64,000 bases of DNA, taken from NCBI GenBank assembly GCA_030424715.1, contig JAUHWH010000001.1, positions 806,001 through 870,000 on the forward strand, written 5' to 3'. This document shows, piece by piece, positions 25,946 to 34,974 of the stretch. The translations under genes were made by a program, and so were the position numbers. Each line of letters opens with the position of its first letter. Within the stretch, counting starts at the first letter, position 1. The notes below the pieces were generated by a model that was not told where the DNA came from, made no database searches, and saw only the letters and a program-made list of their open reading frames with translations. Source of the DNA: Bdellovibrionia bacterium (GTDB lineage Bacteria; Bdellovibrionota; Bdellovibrionia; Bdellovibrionales; JAGQZY01).

Positions 25946-26434
25946 TCAAAGAGCTTTGTTTGAAGGCGGGGGTTTCGGCTTTTCTCTAGTAATTTCGATA
26001 ACTTGTGATGTTTTACCGAGAGGGGCGATGATGCTGTTTTTACCGGGAGCCAAAGCGATAAAATCGGACGTCCATATTTTGTTTTTTAAGGGGAAGATGT
26101 CACCTTGGTTGTTGTTGGCCTTGTTCAGCAAGCGTCCAACGGATGGGCAATGCGAAAAAACAAATCGGGTATTGGTGGCCAGGGTTGTGAGATGAATTTT
26201 AGAGGGCCTTTCACGACAGTCGATTTTTACTGTCGGGGCAGGGACTGCCCGCCTGATTTGGGGTTGAGAAACTGAGACAGAGGCAATGTTACGCTGCAGG
26301 GGTTTGAAAATATTAGAGCCGACGCTATTCATTATAATGACCGCGTTGAGCGCCGTTAGGACGCCAATAAAAGAGAAGGTTCCAAGGACCAAGCGAAGAT
26401 AAGCTCTCGACTCACTGTTTTCGGGATTTGCCAT
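25946..26434 (-). CDS. Membrane-anchored protein of unknown function
   Basis: A 162-residue protein with one N-terminal membrane helix (LRLVLGTFSFIGVLTALNAVIIM) and a soluble remainder, probably periplasmic. The start ATG 26434 follows AAAGGTG; GTG 26440 is an alternative. The soluble part has two cysteines (KIDCRERP, FVFSHCPS) spaced about 24 residues apart, a short beta-rich region, and a proline/lysine-rich tail (REKPKPPPSNKAL). No family is recognised. It lies just upstream of the CTP-kinase gene on the same strand, 15 bp apart, so it may open the transcript carrying pssA and asd. Confidence 0.6.
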   Translation of the reverse strand: MANPENSESRAYLRLVLGTFSFIGVLTALNAVIIMNSVGSNIFKPLQRNIASVSVSQPQIRRAVPAPTVKIDCRERPSKIHLTTLATNTRFVFSHCPSVGRLLNKANNNQGDIFPLKNKIWTSDFIALAPGKNSIIAPLGKTSQVIEITREKPKPPPSNKAL

Positions 26435-26490
26435 AATCACCTTTTCGGCGACTACGGGTTAAACATAAACTCGACCTTAAGCTAGGAGCT

Positions 26491-27156
26491 CTAGCACCAC
26501 AGGAACTCCCACCATGCACAATCTTTTTTGCCAACAATTTCGGCAGCCACCTTTGAGGGGTTGGTGATATTGGACATACTGTTCAGGACCCGATAGGACT
26601 TCAGAGAATCGGAGAAATCAATATCCTCGTCACGGATCTTTTCGATCAGAGCTTTAAACTTCGCCCCATCCTTGGAGAGCGCGAGGGGTTTAATCTCCCC
26701 CATCATATTATTAAGGATGTAGACATAGGTGTTTTGGTCCCGCAGCAGAGCAGTGCTTTTACCTGATTCATCCAATGTCGCAAGAGCTTGATTGGTGATG
26801 GCTTCTAAAAACTGAAAAATCCCCCCGTAATCGAGTGCCACGCCTTCTACGTTATTGTAAATCACAGAGGTGGCGTGGGTTTGCTCGGGGCGAGCGAAAA
26901 TAAGTTCGAGAGATTCACGAACCAGCTTTGCCCCTTCTTCTCGGGAGTACTCATTGACCGGGCTTTCGTCGGCGTAGACCTCATCGTCGTCATCGATATC
27001 GACTCGTTTGGTAATGGCTCGTTGAGCGCCATTGAGGTTGGTGGCTACAATTCGTTGTAGCGTTTCGATATCCATCACCTTCAAACGGTCCGATGGGAAC
27101 TTTAATCCTGCCATTGAGAAGGAAGGAAGTACTAAAAGTAGGGCGAATAGTTTCAT
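26491..27156 (-). CDS. Exported protein of unknown function
   Basis: A 221-residue protein. ATG 27156 is preceded by AGGAG seven bases upstream and gives a signal peptide, MKLFALLLVLPSFSMAG. The mature protein is helical and acidic, with an aspartate run (VDIDDDDEVYADE) near residue 55 and an unusual Trp/Cys-rich end (KKDCAWWEFLWC). The two terminal-region cysteines could pair. I recognise no family. The next gene on the same strand begins 56 bp downstream. It diverges from the DsbA-like lipoprotein gene. Confidence 0.6.
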   Translation of the reverse strand: MKLFALLLVLPSFSMAGLKFPSDRLKVMDIETLQRIVATNLNGAQRAITKRVDIDDDDEVYADESPVNEYSREEGAKLVRESLELIFARPEQTHATSVIYNNVEGVALDYGGIFQFLEAITNQALATLDESGKSTALLRDQNTYVYILNNMMGEIKPLALSKDGAKFKALIEKIRDEDIDFSDSLKSYRVLNSMSNITNPSKVAAEIVGKKDCAWWEFLWC

Positions 27157-27298
27157 GACACAACTCCTCATGCTACGATTATTGAAAATGCTCGTGACCG
27201 CGTCATTTCGCTTAAGGCCATAAAAGGATGTTTCTTTTCAGGGTCTTAGGGGTGTAGAATACTGGCTTGTCGGTTACGAATTATCTAAGGAGGATATT

Positions 27299-28078
27299 TT
27301 GAACACTTTTGCACGCATTATCGCTCTGGCTTCTTGTGTGGGTCTATTGGCCTCTTGCTCCGAGCTTGTTAAAAAAACCATTCAAGACAACCCAGAAATC
27401 GTCTTTGAAGCGATCAAAAAGGACCCTGCCGGCTTTATGGAAGTCGTTCGTGGCGCGGCTCAGGAAGCTCAAAAGGCTGAGATGATGGCGGCCAAAGAGG
27501 CTGAAACCAAGGCTCGTGAAGATGAGTTTGCCAATCCTAAAAAACCCGAAGTGGGCAGTGATCGCGCCGTGCTCGGAAGTGACTCAGCTCCCGTGACTAT
27601 TGTTGAGTATTCGGACTTCCAGTGCCCGTTCTGTCAACGTGGTGCCAATACAGTGAGCAAAGTTCTTGATGAGTACGATGGAAAAGTGAAGCTTATCTAT
27701 AAGCATCTTCCTTTAGAGCAGAAGCACCCCAACGCTCGTCGTGGGTCTGAGTACTTCGAGGCCATAGCTATGCAAGACAATAATAAGGCTTACGCCTTTA
27801 AATCTCTTGTTTTTGAAAATCAAAACGACACCTACGGTGATGCGGAAAAGTTATACACCGAATTGGCCAAAAAAGTGGGCGCCGACATTTCAAAGTTGCA
27901 AGCAGACCTTAAAAATAAGTCCGACAAAATCTCTGCGATCATTGAAAAGGACATGCAAGAAGCCAACAAGTTTGGTTTTCAAGGAACCCCAGGTTACTTG
28001 ATCAATGGAGTTTCTTTAAAGGGCGCTTACCCCTATGAAGAGTTCAAAAAAGTGATCGATCGCCACCTAAAAAAATAA
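27299..28078 (+). CDS. DsbA-family thioredoxin-like lipoprotein
   Basis: A 259-residue extracytoplasmic thiol oxidoreductase. It starts at TTG 27299, five bases after a perfect AAGGAGG. The N-terminus is a lipoprotein signal with LLASC (Cys20). A helical, alanine/glutamate-rich spacer of about 65 residues leads to a DsbA/DsbG-like domain (residues 85-259): VEYSDFQCPFCQ with Cys109/Cys112, an inserted helical region, and the cis-Pro loop FGFQGTPGYLINGV. The CPFC site and helical insertion fit the DSBA-like (BdbD-type) family. It probably oxidises or isomerises disulfides in exported proteins. It is monocistronic, with a strong terminator just behind. Confidence 0.9.
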   Translation: MNTFARIIALASCVGLLASCSELVKKTIQDNPEIVFEAIKKDPAGFMEVVRGAAQEAQKAEMMAAKEAETKAREDEFANPKKPEVGSDRAVLGSDSAPVTIVEYSDFQCPFCQRGANTVSKVLDEYDGKVKLIYKHLPLEQKHPNARRGSEYFEAIAMQDNNKAYAFKSLVFENQNDTYGDAEKLYTELAKKVGADISKLQADLKNKSDKISAIIEKDMQEANKFGFQGTPGYLINGVSLKGAYPYEEFKKVIDRHLKK

Positions 28079-28107
28079 CAGAACGAAGATCTTCAAATAT
28101 TGAATAC

Positions 28108-28137
28108 AAAAAAGCCCGCCAATCCGCGGGCTTTTTT
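28108..28137 (+). terminator. Rho-independent terminator after the DsbA-like gene
   Basis: A near-perfect inverted repeat, AAAAAAGCCCGC - CAATCC - GCGGGCTTTTTT, lies 30 bases past the stop. The A and T flanks make it usable in both directions. The next 235 bases, up to the sfsA stop, show no convincing gene or RNA. Confidence 0.93.
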
Positions 28138-28372
28138 GCTGGGTTTTTAAAATCACCGAACAGATTTGATAGTCTTGCAATCTGCCGTAAATTGAACTTC
28201 CGTACCATGCTCGATGCGTTTGAACAGATTGTTTGGGTGACCAAGGTCTATTAGAGTTGGCCTTGATAAAATAACTATGGTGACTCAAGGGCCGACGATA
28301 AATGTCACTGCACAGGACCCAAATCAAAAAAGCTTGGATTGATTTTTGAGTGCGTGATGAGGCGATTTTTTA

Positions 28373-29110
28373 TTATTTGAGTGGGACTTTCTCTCCAAGT
28401 AGTACCACTTCTTTTTTCGTCATTTTGCATGGCAAAGGGGTAATTAGCACACCGGCTTTTTTGGCTTCATTTAGCTTGCTGGCGTATTCTGGGTCGATGT
28501 GATCGGCAGCCTTAAAGGTTTTGCAGTCGGAGCGTTGAATGACATAGACCATTTCGCAGGTGAAGCCTTTCTGGGTGAGTTCAATAAGTTCATCCAAGTG
28601 CTTTAGGCCGCGAGTGGTGACCGCATCGGGGAAGAGAGCCACGCCGTCTTCCGCAAGAGTGACATTCTTCACCTCAATAAGGTGTAGGGGCGCGGCGAGA
28701 TTTTTATGGCTCCACTTTTTGATGTCGGGGTGTTTTTTGGAGTTCCACAACACCAGGTCGATCCGAGATTTGTCATTGATTTTTACCTCAGCTTGAACAG
28801 AGTCAAACTTCTGCCAATGCTTCAGCGGGCTATTTTCAAAGAGCTCTTTTACCAACTTGTTGGGAAGACCTGTATTGACGCCAACCCAGCTTTTGGGGGC
28901 CTTGACCATTTGCAGGGTGTGCTTGAGTTTGCGTTTTGGATCATCGGTTGTTGAAAACAGACAGGCTTGCCCGGGCTCTTTCAGTCCCATCATGCTACCG
29001 GTGTTGGGGCAGTGGGCGGTGATGGTTTCACCATCAACTTCAATATCAGTAAAAAACCTCTTATATCGCTTCTGGAACAAGCCTTCGCTGAGTGGAGTCT
29101 CGAATTTCAT
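28373..29110 (-). CDS. sfsA: SfsA family protein (sugar fermentation stimulation homologue)
   Basis: A 245-residue SfsA homologue. ATG 29110 follows GAGG at proper spacing; the GTG two codons earlier is less likely. Family landmarks are KRYKRFFTDIEVDGETITAHCPNTGSM (shown only in part as KRYKRFFTDIEV and HCPNTGSM), SRIDLVLW, HLIEVKNVTL and FPDAVTTRG followed by LKHLDEL. The domain has a restriction-endonuclease-like core (D-x-E-V-K type: IEVKN). E. coli SfsA was linked to maltose metabolism and binds DNA; the real function is poorly defined. It is monocistronic. Confidence 0.92.
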   Translation of the reverse strand: MKFETPLSEGLFQKRYKRFFTDIEVDGETITAHCPNTGSMMGLKEPGQACLFSTTDDPKRKLKHTLQMVKAPKSWVGVNTGLPNKLVKELFENSPLKHWQKFDSVQAEVKINDKSRIDLVLWNSKKHPDIKKWSHKNLAAPLHLIEVKNVTLAEDGVALFPDAVTTRGLKHLDELIELTQKGFTCEMVYVIQRSDCKTFKAADHIDPEYASKLNEAKKAGVLITPLPCKMTKKEVVLLGEKVPLK

Positions 29111-29317
29111 GGTCACCTCGTGCCATGGTTATGACCGAGGACCGGCGTGATGACAACCGCTCTTGGTCGAAGCCGGGTTGTTAGGATAAGACTCTAATAT
29201 TATTGGATTTTTTTGTGACGGATGGAGCAAATTGACGATCGTCAAGAATTCGTCTGGTTCCTGGGAAATCATAGTGGCAAGCATAGACATTTTAGGTGCT
29301 GGGCGCTAAAAGGAGAC

Positions 29318-30241
29318 ATGTCAAATTTACCTCTGAAAAAAACGGCCAAGCCCGAGTGGCTCAAGGTGAAAGCGCCTGGCGGGCAAAACTATCACCGCAT
29401 CAAAGACATGCTGGGTAAACTCAACTTAGCCACGGTCTGCCAAGAAGCCCGTTGCCCGAACATGGGTGAGTGCTGGGCCGGCGGAACTGCCACTTTTATG
29501 CTGATGGGTGAGGTCTGTACCCGAGGGTGTCGGTTCTGCAATGTAAAAACCGGAAACCCAAAGGGTAAGATTGACAATCGCGAACCAGAAAAAGTGGGAT
29601 TTTCCATTGCGCAAATGGGGCTGACTTACGTTGTTCTGACCAGTGTGAATCGTGACGATATGGAAGACCAAGGAGCCGATCACTTTGGACGTACGGTCGA
29701 AGTCATCAAAAAGAATGACCCCAATCTTATTGTAGAAATTTTGACGCCTGATTTTCAAGGCGACATCAGCCTTATCAATCGTGTGGTGGATTCAAAGCCA
29801 GATGTCTTTGCCCATAACGTTGAGACCGTGGCGCGCTTAACGCCCTCGGTACGAGATCCCCGGGCGACCTATCAGCAGTCTTTGGATGTTTTAGCACAGG
29901 TTAAAAAACACGACCCCGAGATGTACACCAAGAGCTCATTGATGCTCGGACTTGGCGAAACAGACGAGGAGATCATGCAAGCCTTAAAAGATCTTAAGGC
30001 TGTGGGGTGTGATGTGGTGACCTTTGGGCAATACTTGCAGCCCAGCCCGCGCCATTTAAAGGTTGTAGAATACATCACCCCAGAGAAGTTTCAGTATTGG
30101 AAGCAAGTCAGCGACGATATGGATTTCTTGTATTGCGCCAGTGGCCCCTTGGTGCGCAGCTCTTACAAGGCGGGCGAGTTTTTTATGAAGGGCGTGATCG
30201 ATAAAAAGAGACAACGAGCAGAACAAGAATTAGAACTTTAA
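29318..30241 (+). CDS. lipA: Lipoyl synthase
   Basis: A 307-residue radical-SAM enzyme that inserts two sulfurs into protein-bound octanoate. I start it at ATG 29318 directly after AAAGGAG; an open frame runs 96 bases further upstream without a ribosome site. Both Fe-S clusters are visible: the auxiliary cluster cysteines C41, C46 and C52 (CQEARCPNMGEC) and the radical-SAM cluster C67, C71 and C74 (CTRGCRFC). The conserved RSSYKAGE segment at the C-terminus supplies the Ser ligand of the auxiliary cluster. It heads the lipA-aceF-lpdA-lipB operon, so the enzymes that lipoylate E2 are made with it. Confidence 0.97.
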   Translation: MSNLPLKKTAKPEWLKVKAPGGQNYHRIKDMLGKLNLATVCQEARCPNMGECWAGGTATFMLMGEVCTRGCRFCNVKTGNPKGKIDNREPEKVGFSIAQMGLTYVVLTSVNRDDMEDQGADHFGRTVEVIKKNDPNLIVEILTPDFQGDISLINRVVDSKPDVFAHNVETVARLTPSVRDPRATYQQSLDVLAQVKKHDPEMYTKSSLMLGLGETDEEIMQALKDLKAVGCDVVTFGQYLQPSPRHLKVVEYITPEKFQYWKQVSDDMDFLYCASGPLVRSSYKAGEFFMKGVIDKKRQRAEQELEL

Positions 30242-30291
30242 GTTATAAAAAGAATCTTGAGAAGAATCATCTTTGTTGAAAGGGAGAAGCA

Positions 30292-31620
30292 ATGGCTGAA
30301 AAAAATGTAGAATTACCCGAGATCGGTGAGGGAGTGAACGAAGGCGAGCTGGTGAGCTGGTTGGTTCAACCCGGAGACACCATTGAAGTCGATCAAGCCG
30401 TTGTTGAGTTGATGACGGACAAAGCGACCGTCGAAGTCCCTTCGACCGTGGCTGGTAAGGTTAAAGAGTTGAAGTTCTCGGAGGGCGACACCATTGAAGT
30501 GGGCCAAACCATTATTACAGTAGAAGAAGGCGCGGGGAGTGAAGCGGCTTCAGAGACCGAGTCTCAAAAAGCCGAGGCTCCCAGCCCCCAGAAACAGCAA
30601 CAGCCTCAACAACAACAGCAGCAAGCCTCTGCGCCAAGTGCTGCTCCAGCTGGTGGTGGTAACGGAGGTGGCATGGCGACGATCACGCCTCCACCCGCGG
30701 CAATCAATGTGTTGGCGACCCCAAGCACTCGTCGTTTAGCTCGTGAATCACAAGTCGACATTAACAATATCTCCGGCACAGGACTTGCGGGGCGAGTGAC
30801 TCGTGAAGACGTACTGAGTGCGAGCAACGGTGCGGGTGCGGTGGCCGCGGGCGCACCAACAACGGCGCCTCAATCGCCAACGCCCACCTGGACGCCACCT
30901 CAAAACTTCGCCACCGGTGAAGAAGAGCGTGTGCCGTTAAAAGGAATTCGTAAAAAAATTGCTGAGAACATGCAGATGGCAAAACGCATTGTTCCTCACT
31001 TCACCCTTATGGATGAGGCCAATGTGACCCAGTTGATCCAAATGCGAACCGAGCTTAAGCCCCAGGCCGAGAAAATGGGAGTCAAGATCACATATCTTCC
31101 GTTCGTAATGAAAGCCCTGATGGCCACTGTTCGTGAGTTCCCCAAATTTAACGGAATGATCGATGATGCCGCTCAAGAGATTGTCTACAAAAAATATTTT
31201 AACATTGGTTTTGCGGCAGACACGCCTAACGGCCTTCTTGTACCCGTGCTAAAGAATGCCGACCAGAAAACCATTTATCAACTGAGTCATGAGATTGTCG
31301 ATTTGGCCGCCCGTGCGCGAGCCGGTAAACTGGCTCTTGACGAAATGAAGGGTGCAACCTTCACCATCACCAACATTGGAAGCGTCGGCGGTACCTACGC
31401 AACTCCGATCATCAATCACCCAGAGGTGGCAATTTTTGGCATGTACAAAATCCAAGAGCGCCCGATCATAAAAGATGGAGAGTTGGATGTGGCAAGTTTC
31501 ATGAATTTTACTGTGACCTGTGATCACCGCTTGATCGATGGTGCAGAAGCGGCGAAGTTTCTCTCGGCTTTTATTGCCCGTATTGAAAGCCCCGGTCGTT
31601 TAATGATGGATATGATTTAA
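30292..31620 (+). CDS. aceF: Dihydrolipoamide acetyltransferase, E2 of pyruvate dehydrogenase
   Basis: A 442-residue 2-oxo acid dehydrogenase acyltransferase. One N-terminal lipoyl domain has Lys44 in ELMTDKATVEVP as the lipoylation site. A flexible linker full of Gln, Ala, Ser and Pro (QQPQQQQQQ) follows, then the E3/E1-binding domain near residues 140-180 (ATPSTRRLARE, GLAGRVTREDV), a second Ala/Pro linker, and the catalytic domain ending with DHRLIDGAEAAKF, which carries the catalytic His and Asp. A single lipoyl domain is shorter than the three in E. coli AceF. With the distant AceE, it is the likely PDH E2; a branched-chain E2 is the alternative. GGGAG precedes the ATG. Confidence 0.93.
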   Translation: MAEKNVELPEIGEGVNEGELVSWLVQPGDTIEVDQAVVELMTDKATVEVPSTVAGKVKELKFSEGDTIEVGQTIITVEEGAGSEAASETESQKAEAPSPQKQQQPQQQQQQASAPSAAPAGGGNGGGMATITPPPAAINVLATPSTRRLARESQVDINNISGTGLAGRVTREDVLSASNGAGAVAAGAPTTAPQSPTPTWTPPQNFATGEEERVPLKGIRKKIAENMQMAKRIVPHFTLMDEANVTQLIQMRTELKPQAEKMGVKITYLPFVMKALMATVREFPKFNGMIDDAAQEIVYKKYFNIGFAADTPNGLLVPVLKNADQKTIYQLSHEIVDLAARARAGKLALDEMKGATFTITNIGSVGGTYATPIINHPEVAIFGMYKIQERPIIKDGELDVASFMNFTVTCDHRLIDGAEAAKFLSAFIARIESPGRLMMDMI

Positions 31621-31642
31621 TTTTTCTTAAAGGATATGTGTT

Positions 31643-33058
31643 GTGAGTCAGTATGATGTTTGTGTGATTGGTTCAGGCCCCGGTGGATATGTTTCAGCGA
31701 TTCGCTGCGCTCAGTTGGGTTTGAAAACTGTTGTTGTTGAAAGAGAAAAGCTGGGTGGTGTTTGCCTTAACATTGGTTGTATTCCTTCGAAGGCCATGAT
31801 TGGTGCAGCTCACACTTTGCACCGCATTCAACATGATGCCGCCGAGATGGGGATTGAGATCAAGGGTGACGTTAAGGTCAACATGAAGAAGCTTAAAAAC
31901 TGGAAGCAATCTGTCTGTGATCGTATGTCCGGTGGGGTTGAAGGCCTTCTGAAAGGCAATGATGTTGAGGTTGTTTCTGGTGAAGCCGAGTTTGTGTCGC
32001 CGACAGAGCTAAAGGTTTCTGGATCCAGTAACACCAAATCAATAAAGGCCAAAAACTTTATCGTCGCGACGGGCTCCCGTCCCATTGAGATTCCAGGTTT
32101 TGAGTTTGATGAGAAAACGGTGATGTCTTCGACCGGAGCCTTAGCTCTCGAGAAGATCCCTAAAAGTATGTTGGTGATTGGTGGTGGCTATATTGGTCTT
32201 GAAATTGGCTCTTATATCGCGAAGCTTGGCACCGATGTTGAAATTCTGGAGGCTGCCGATGCTTTGCTGAAGGGTGTGGTCGAAAAAGATGTCGCTCAAG
32301 TGGTCGGACGAAAGCTCAAAAAAGACGGAGTGAAAGTTCATCTTAAATCGAAGGCCCAGAGTTATAAAAAATCGGGGCAAGCTCTTGAAGTGACAGCCGA
32401 AGTGGCTGGTTCCGAAAAGAAGTTTAAAGCAGAAAAAATTCTGGTAACAGTCGGACGTAGGCCGAATTCCGATCAGACGGGGATAAAAGAGATCGGCCTA
32501 GAGGTTGATGAACGTGGGTTTATTAAAACCGATTCTCAACGACGCACCAATCATTCTCACATTTTCGCCATTGGTGATATTGCCTGCCAACCCATGCTCG
32601 CCCACAAAGCCAGTCACGAAGGCATTCTTGTGGCCGAGGTTATTGCTGGTCATAACCGCGCTTACGATGCCAAGACGGTTCCTGCCGTTATGTTTACGGA
32701 CCCAGAAATCGCCAGCGCTGGAATGCTTGAGAGTGAAGCTCGAGAAAAGGGTTACAATGACCTAAAGATTTCAAAGTTTCCCTTTGCGGCGAACGGCAAA
32801 GCGGTCGCTATGATGGAAACTGATGGGTTTGTGAAAATGATTGCAGACGCCAAAACCAATGTGGTTTTGGGTGTTCACATCGTTGGCCCCGAGGCCAGCA
32901 ACCTAATATCCGAAGCCGCCCTTGCGATTGAGATGGGAGCGACTCTCGAGGACATCGCTCTGACGATTCACCCTCATCCTACTTTGGGAGAAACCATGAT
33001 GGAGGCGGCAGAGGCCACTTTGGGTCACGCGGTTCATATCATCCAAAAGAAAAAATAG
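31643..33058 (+). CDS. lpdA: Dihydrolipoamide dehydrogenase (E3)
   Basis: A 471-residue FAD enzyme that reoxidises dihydrolipoamide and reduces NAD+. The FAD motif GSGPGGYVSA is at residues 10-19, and the redox disulfide C41/C46 lies in GGVCLNIGCIPSK. An NAD-binding GGGYIGLEIG is mid-chain, and the C-terminal His-Glu pair is in HPHPTLGE. The start is GTG 31643, after AAAGGA. The lipB ATG follows its stop with no gap at all, so the two are coupled. It can serve PDH and other lipoyl complexes (oxoglutarate dehydrogenase, glycine cleavage). Confidence 0.97.
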   Translation: MSQYDVCVIGSGPGGYVSAIRCAQLGLKTVVVEREKLGGVCLNIGCIPSKAMIGAAHTLHRIQHDAAEMGIEIKGDVKVNMKKLKNWKQSVCDRMSGGVEGLLKGNDVEVVSGEAEFVSPTELKVSGSSNTKSIKAKNFIVATGSRPIEIPGFEFDEKTVMSSTGALALEKIPKSMLVIGGGYIGLEIGSYIAKLGTDVEILEAADALLKGVVEKDVAQVVGRKLKKDGVKVHLKSKAQSYKKSGQALEVTAEVAGSEKKFKAEKILVTVGRRPNSDQTGIKEIGLEVDERGFIKTDSQRRTNHSHIFAIGDIACQPMLAHKASHEGILVAEVIAGHNRAYDAKTVPAVMFTDPEIASAGMLESEAREKGYNDLKISKFPFAANGKAVAMMETDGFVKMIADAKTNVVLGVHIVGPEASNLISEAALAIEMGATLEDIALTIHPHPTLGETMMEAAEATLGHAVHIIQKKK

Positions 33059-33766
33059 ATGAATTTAATTAAAGACAATAAGCCTCGCTTTCAAACTAAG
33101 TTCCCAGAAGTCGAAGACTGGGGGCTGATCAGCTACACCGAAGCTTTTGAAAAACAAAAGCAGTATGTTGACGAGGTCATCCGCGGCGATCGCGGCGAAA
33201 CCCTTGTTTTTTGTCATCATCCAGCGGTGGTGACTTTAGGGCGAGGCACTCGCGAGGGTGACGTGTTTTCTTGGCAAGGTGAAACCGTTGAGGTCAATCG
33301 CGGCGGTCGTGCCACCTACCACGGCCCCAACCAAGTTGTGATGTACCCCATCGTTGATTTGGGCGGCAACACGCCGAACTACATTGTGAAAAAAGAAAAA
33401 AGTCTCCATGGTTTTATGCGCATTCTTGAAGACGCTGCCATTCAAACCCTACGGGAGTATGAAGTCGATGCCCAAGGGCACACTTTGCAGCAACAAGTCG
33501 GAGAAGAAGTGGCGACCGAGGCAACGGGTGTCTGGGTGGGCAATCACAAGTTAGCCTCCATAGGAATTGCGGTTCGCAAATGGGTCACCTACCATGGGAT
33601 CGCGATCAATTTGTTCAAGGATGAGTCGGCGTTTCAAGGCATTAACCCTTGTGGCTTTACGACCCAAACCATGGCGTGCTTGCAAGACCTGACGCCCAAA
33701 AGGGTCAAGCGAGAGCCTTTTCAAAAAGAATTGGCTTCCAATTTTATATTTTCCCTTTATTCTTAG
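33059..33766 (+). CDS. lipB: Octanoyl-[acyl-carrier protein]:protein N-octanoyltransferase
   Basis: A 235-residue transferase that moves octanoate from ACP to the lipoyl-domain lysine, the substrate for LipA. The family motifs are RGGRATYHGPNQVVMYPIV, Lys164 in VGNHKLASIGIAVR, and the catalytic Cys198 in INPCGF; the Cys/Lys dyad is intact. The ATG comes directly after the lpdA stop (0 bp). The extra region EVDAQGHTLQQQVGEEV before the Lys motif is slightly longer than in E. coli LipB. It completes the set of lipoylation genes next to E2 and E3. Confidence 0.96.
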   Translation: MNLIKDNKPRFQTKFPEVEDWGLISYTEAFEKQKQYVDEVIRGDRGETLVFCHHPAVVTLGRGTREGDVFSWQGETVEVNRGGRATYHGPNQVVMYPIVDLGGNTPNYIVKKEKSLHGFMRILEDAAIQTLREYEVDAQGHTLQQQVGEEVATEATGVWVGNHKLASIGIAVRKWVTYHGIAINLFKDESAFQGINPCGFTTQTMACLQDLTPKRVKREPFQKELASNFIFSLYS

Positions 33767-33769
33767 GTT

Positions 33770-34045
33770 ATGAGTGATATTCAGCACGACACAGAAAATT
33801 GTAAGTTCTTATTAACCCTAGGCGAGAAACAAGGGCACCTGTCGTATATCGATAAGGGCAGTGGTGTTTTGGACTTTGTCAGCACTTTTGTTCCTCCGGA
33901 GGGACGAGGCCAGGGGGTCGCCCGCCGGCTCACCGACGAGGCTGTTGAGTACGCTAAGACTAAAAAATTGAAAGTCATTCCCTCGTGCTCGTATGTGCAA
34001 AAGTACTTTGATGACCGTCCCGAGTTAAAAGACCTGTTGGCCTAG
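33770..34045 (+). CDS. Small GCN5-type N-acetyltransferase (YjdJ-like)
   Basis: A 91-residue single-domain GNAT of the short COG2388 type. The fold order is visible: two strands (CKFLLTLGEKQGHLSYIDK), strand beta4 (VLDFVSTFVPPE), the acetyl-CoA pyrophosphate loop RGQGVARRL, then helix and strand KLKVIPSCSYVQKYF. It starts three bases after the lipB stop and is the last gene of the operon. Its substrate is unknown; members of this short group are often annotated only as acetyltransferases. Its stop shares a CTAG tetranucleotide with the convergent methyltransferase gene. Confidence 0.88.
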   Translation: MSDIQHDTENCKFLLTLGEKQGHLSYIDKGSGVLDFVSTFVPPEGRGQGVARRLTDEAVEYAKTKKLKVIPSCSYVQKYFDDRPELKDLLA

Positions 34046-34863
34046 ACGGTAGCCACTGCTTGCATAAAGCTGTACAGAAAAACCGAGTTGGGGTTGGTCT
34101 TAGCCTCATTCATTTCTTTGACTGCAGCCTGAATGGTGTCTTCGTCCACGTAGCTCGACTCCTTCAATTGATCAGAGGCACTCATCATCAGCGTGAGCCA
34201 GAAATCGAACATCTCTTTGCGTTGCGAAGGGTGGCGGTTGTCGAGATGCCAGTTATGGATTTCGGTCTGAATTTGCGAGTACCCCAAGCTGGTCAGTAAG
34301 TTGCCCAGCTTGGCCCCGATAAACGGATCGCCGGCATTGTCGTACTGATAGTCGTTGAAGGCCATCCAGTACTTCCACATATTAGGCGAATAAGGGTCGA
34401 TGAAAAATGAGGAATTCATGACTTCTGTAATAAACACCTTGGCGCCGGGTTTTAGGACTCGACGGATTTCGCTGAGCACTCGAGAAGGGTCGGGCACATG
34501 TTCGAGCACCCAACAAAGAAAAGCGCCATCAAACGAAGTGGATTCAAAATCCATGTTCATGGCGTCTATTTCAGAAATCTTGTAGCGATCTTGGGCGTAA
34601 GGTACGGAATTTAAATAGGCCTGGGCTGAGGCGATCTGCTTGGGGTTAAAATCAATGCCTGTGACATGAATGTCCGGAAAGCGCCGGAGGAGAATTTCGG
34701 TTTGGGCTCCCACACCACAGCCGACTTCGAGGATATTTTTAGACTTTGCAAAATCGATATCTCGATAGACGGCTTGCTCAGCAAAACGGGCCTGTTGACG
34801 CAGCCGTTGTTGTTCCTCAGCTGAAAAGCCGTGCAGGTAAGGGAAAATCTCGTTTGAACTCAT
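34042..34863 (-). CDS. Class I SAM-dependent methyltransferase
   Basis: A 273-residue methyltransferase. ATG 34863 is preceded by GAGG. Motif I is NILEVGCGVGAQTEILL, motif II VTGIDFNPKQI, motif IV SFDGAFLCWVLEHVPD, then RVLKPGAKVFITEV. This is the UbiE/type-11 group that methylates small molecules. The extra C-terminal 110 residues contain an aromatic segment (NMWKYWMAFNDYQYDNAG) that probably shapes a substrate pocket. The substrate is unknown. It is convergent with the GNAT gene (4-bp overlap), and the cytochrome c peroxidase gene diverges from it. Confidence 0.87.
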   Translation of the reverse strand: MSSNEIFPYLHGFSAEEQQRLRQQARFAEQAVYRDIDFAKSKNILEVGCGVGAQTEILLRRFPDIHVTGIDFNPKQIASAQAYLNSVPYAQDRYKISEIDAMNMDFESTSFDGAFLCWVLEHVPDPSRVLSEIRRVLKPGAKVFITEVMNSSFFIDPYSPNMWKYWMAFNDYQYDNAGDPFIGAKLGNLLTSLGYSQIQTEIHNWHLDNRHPSQRKEMFDFWLTLMMSASDQLKESSYVDEDTIQAAVKEMNEAKTNPNSVFLYSFMQAVATV

Positions 34864-34974
34864 AAACACCTCGGACCGCTAAGTTTAGGGGTTTTATACC
34901 TTTCGACCAGCTTGCCAGCCAGAGGTTTTTTATCTAATCTTATTGAAAATAAATTGATAGTGAGGGAATTTCAA

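Noticed and set aside
28138-28372. Minus-strand frames behind the DsbA-like gene
   Set aside because: They span a strong terminator, lack ribosome sites, and read as composition-driven peptides with no pattern.
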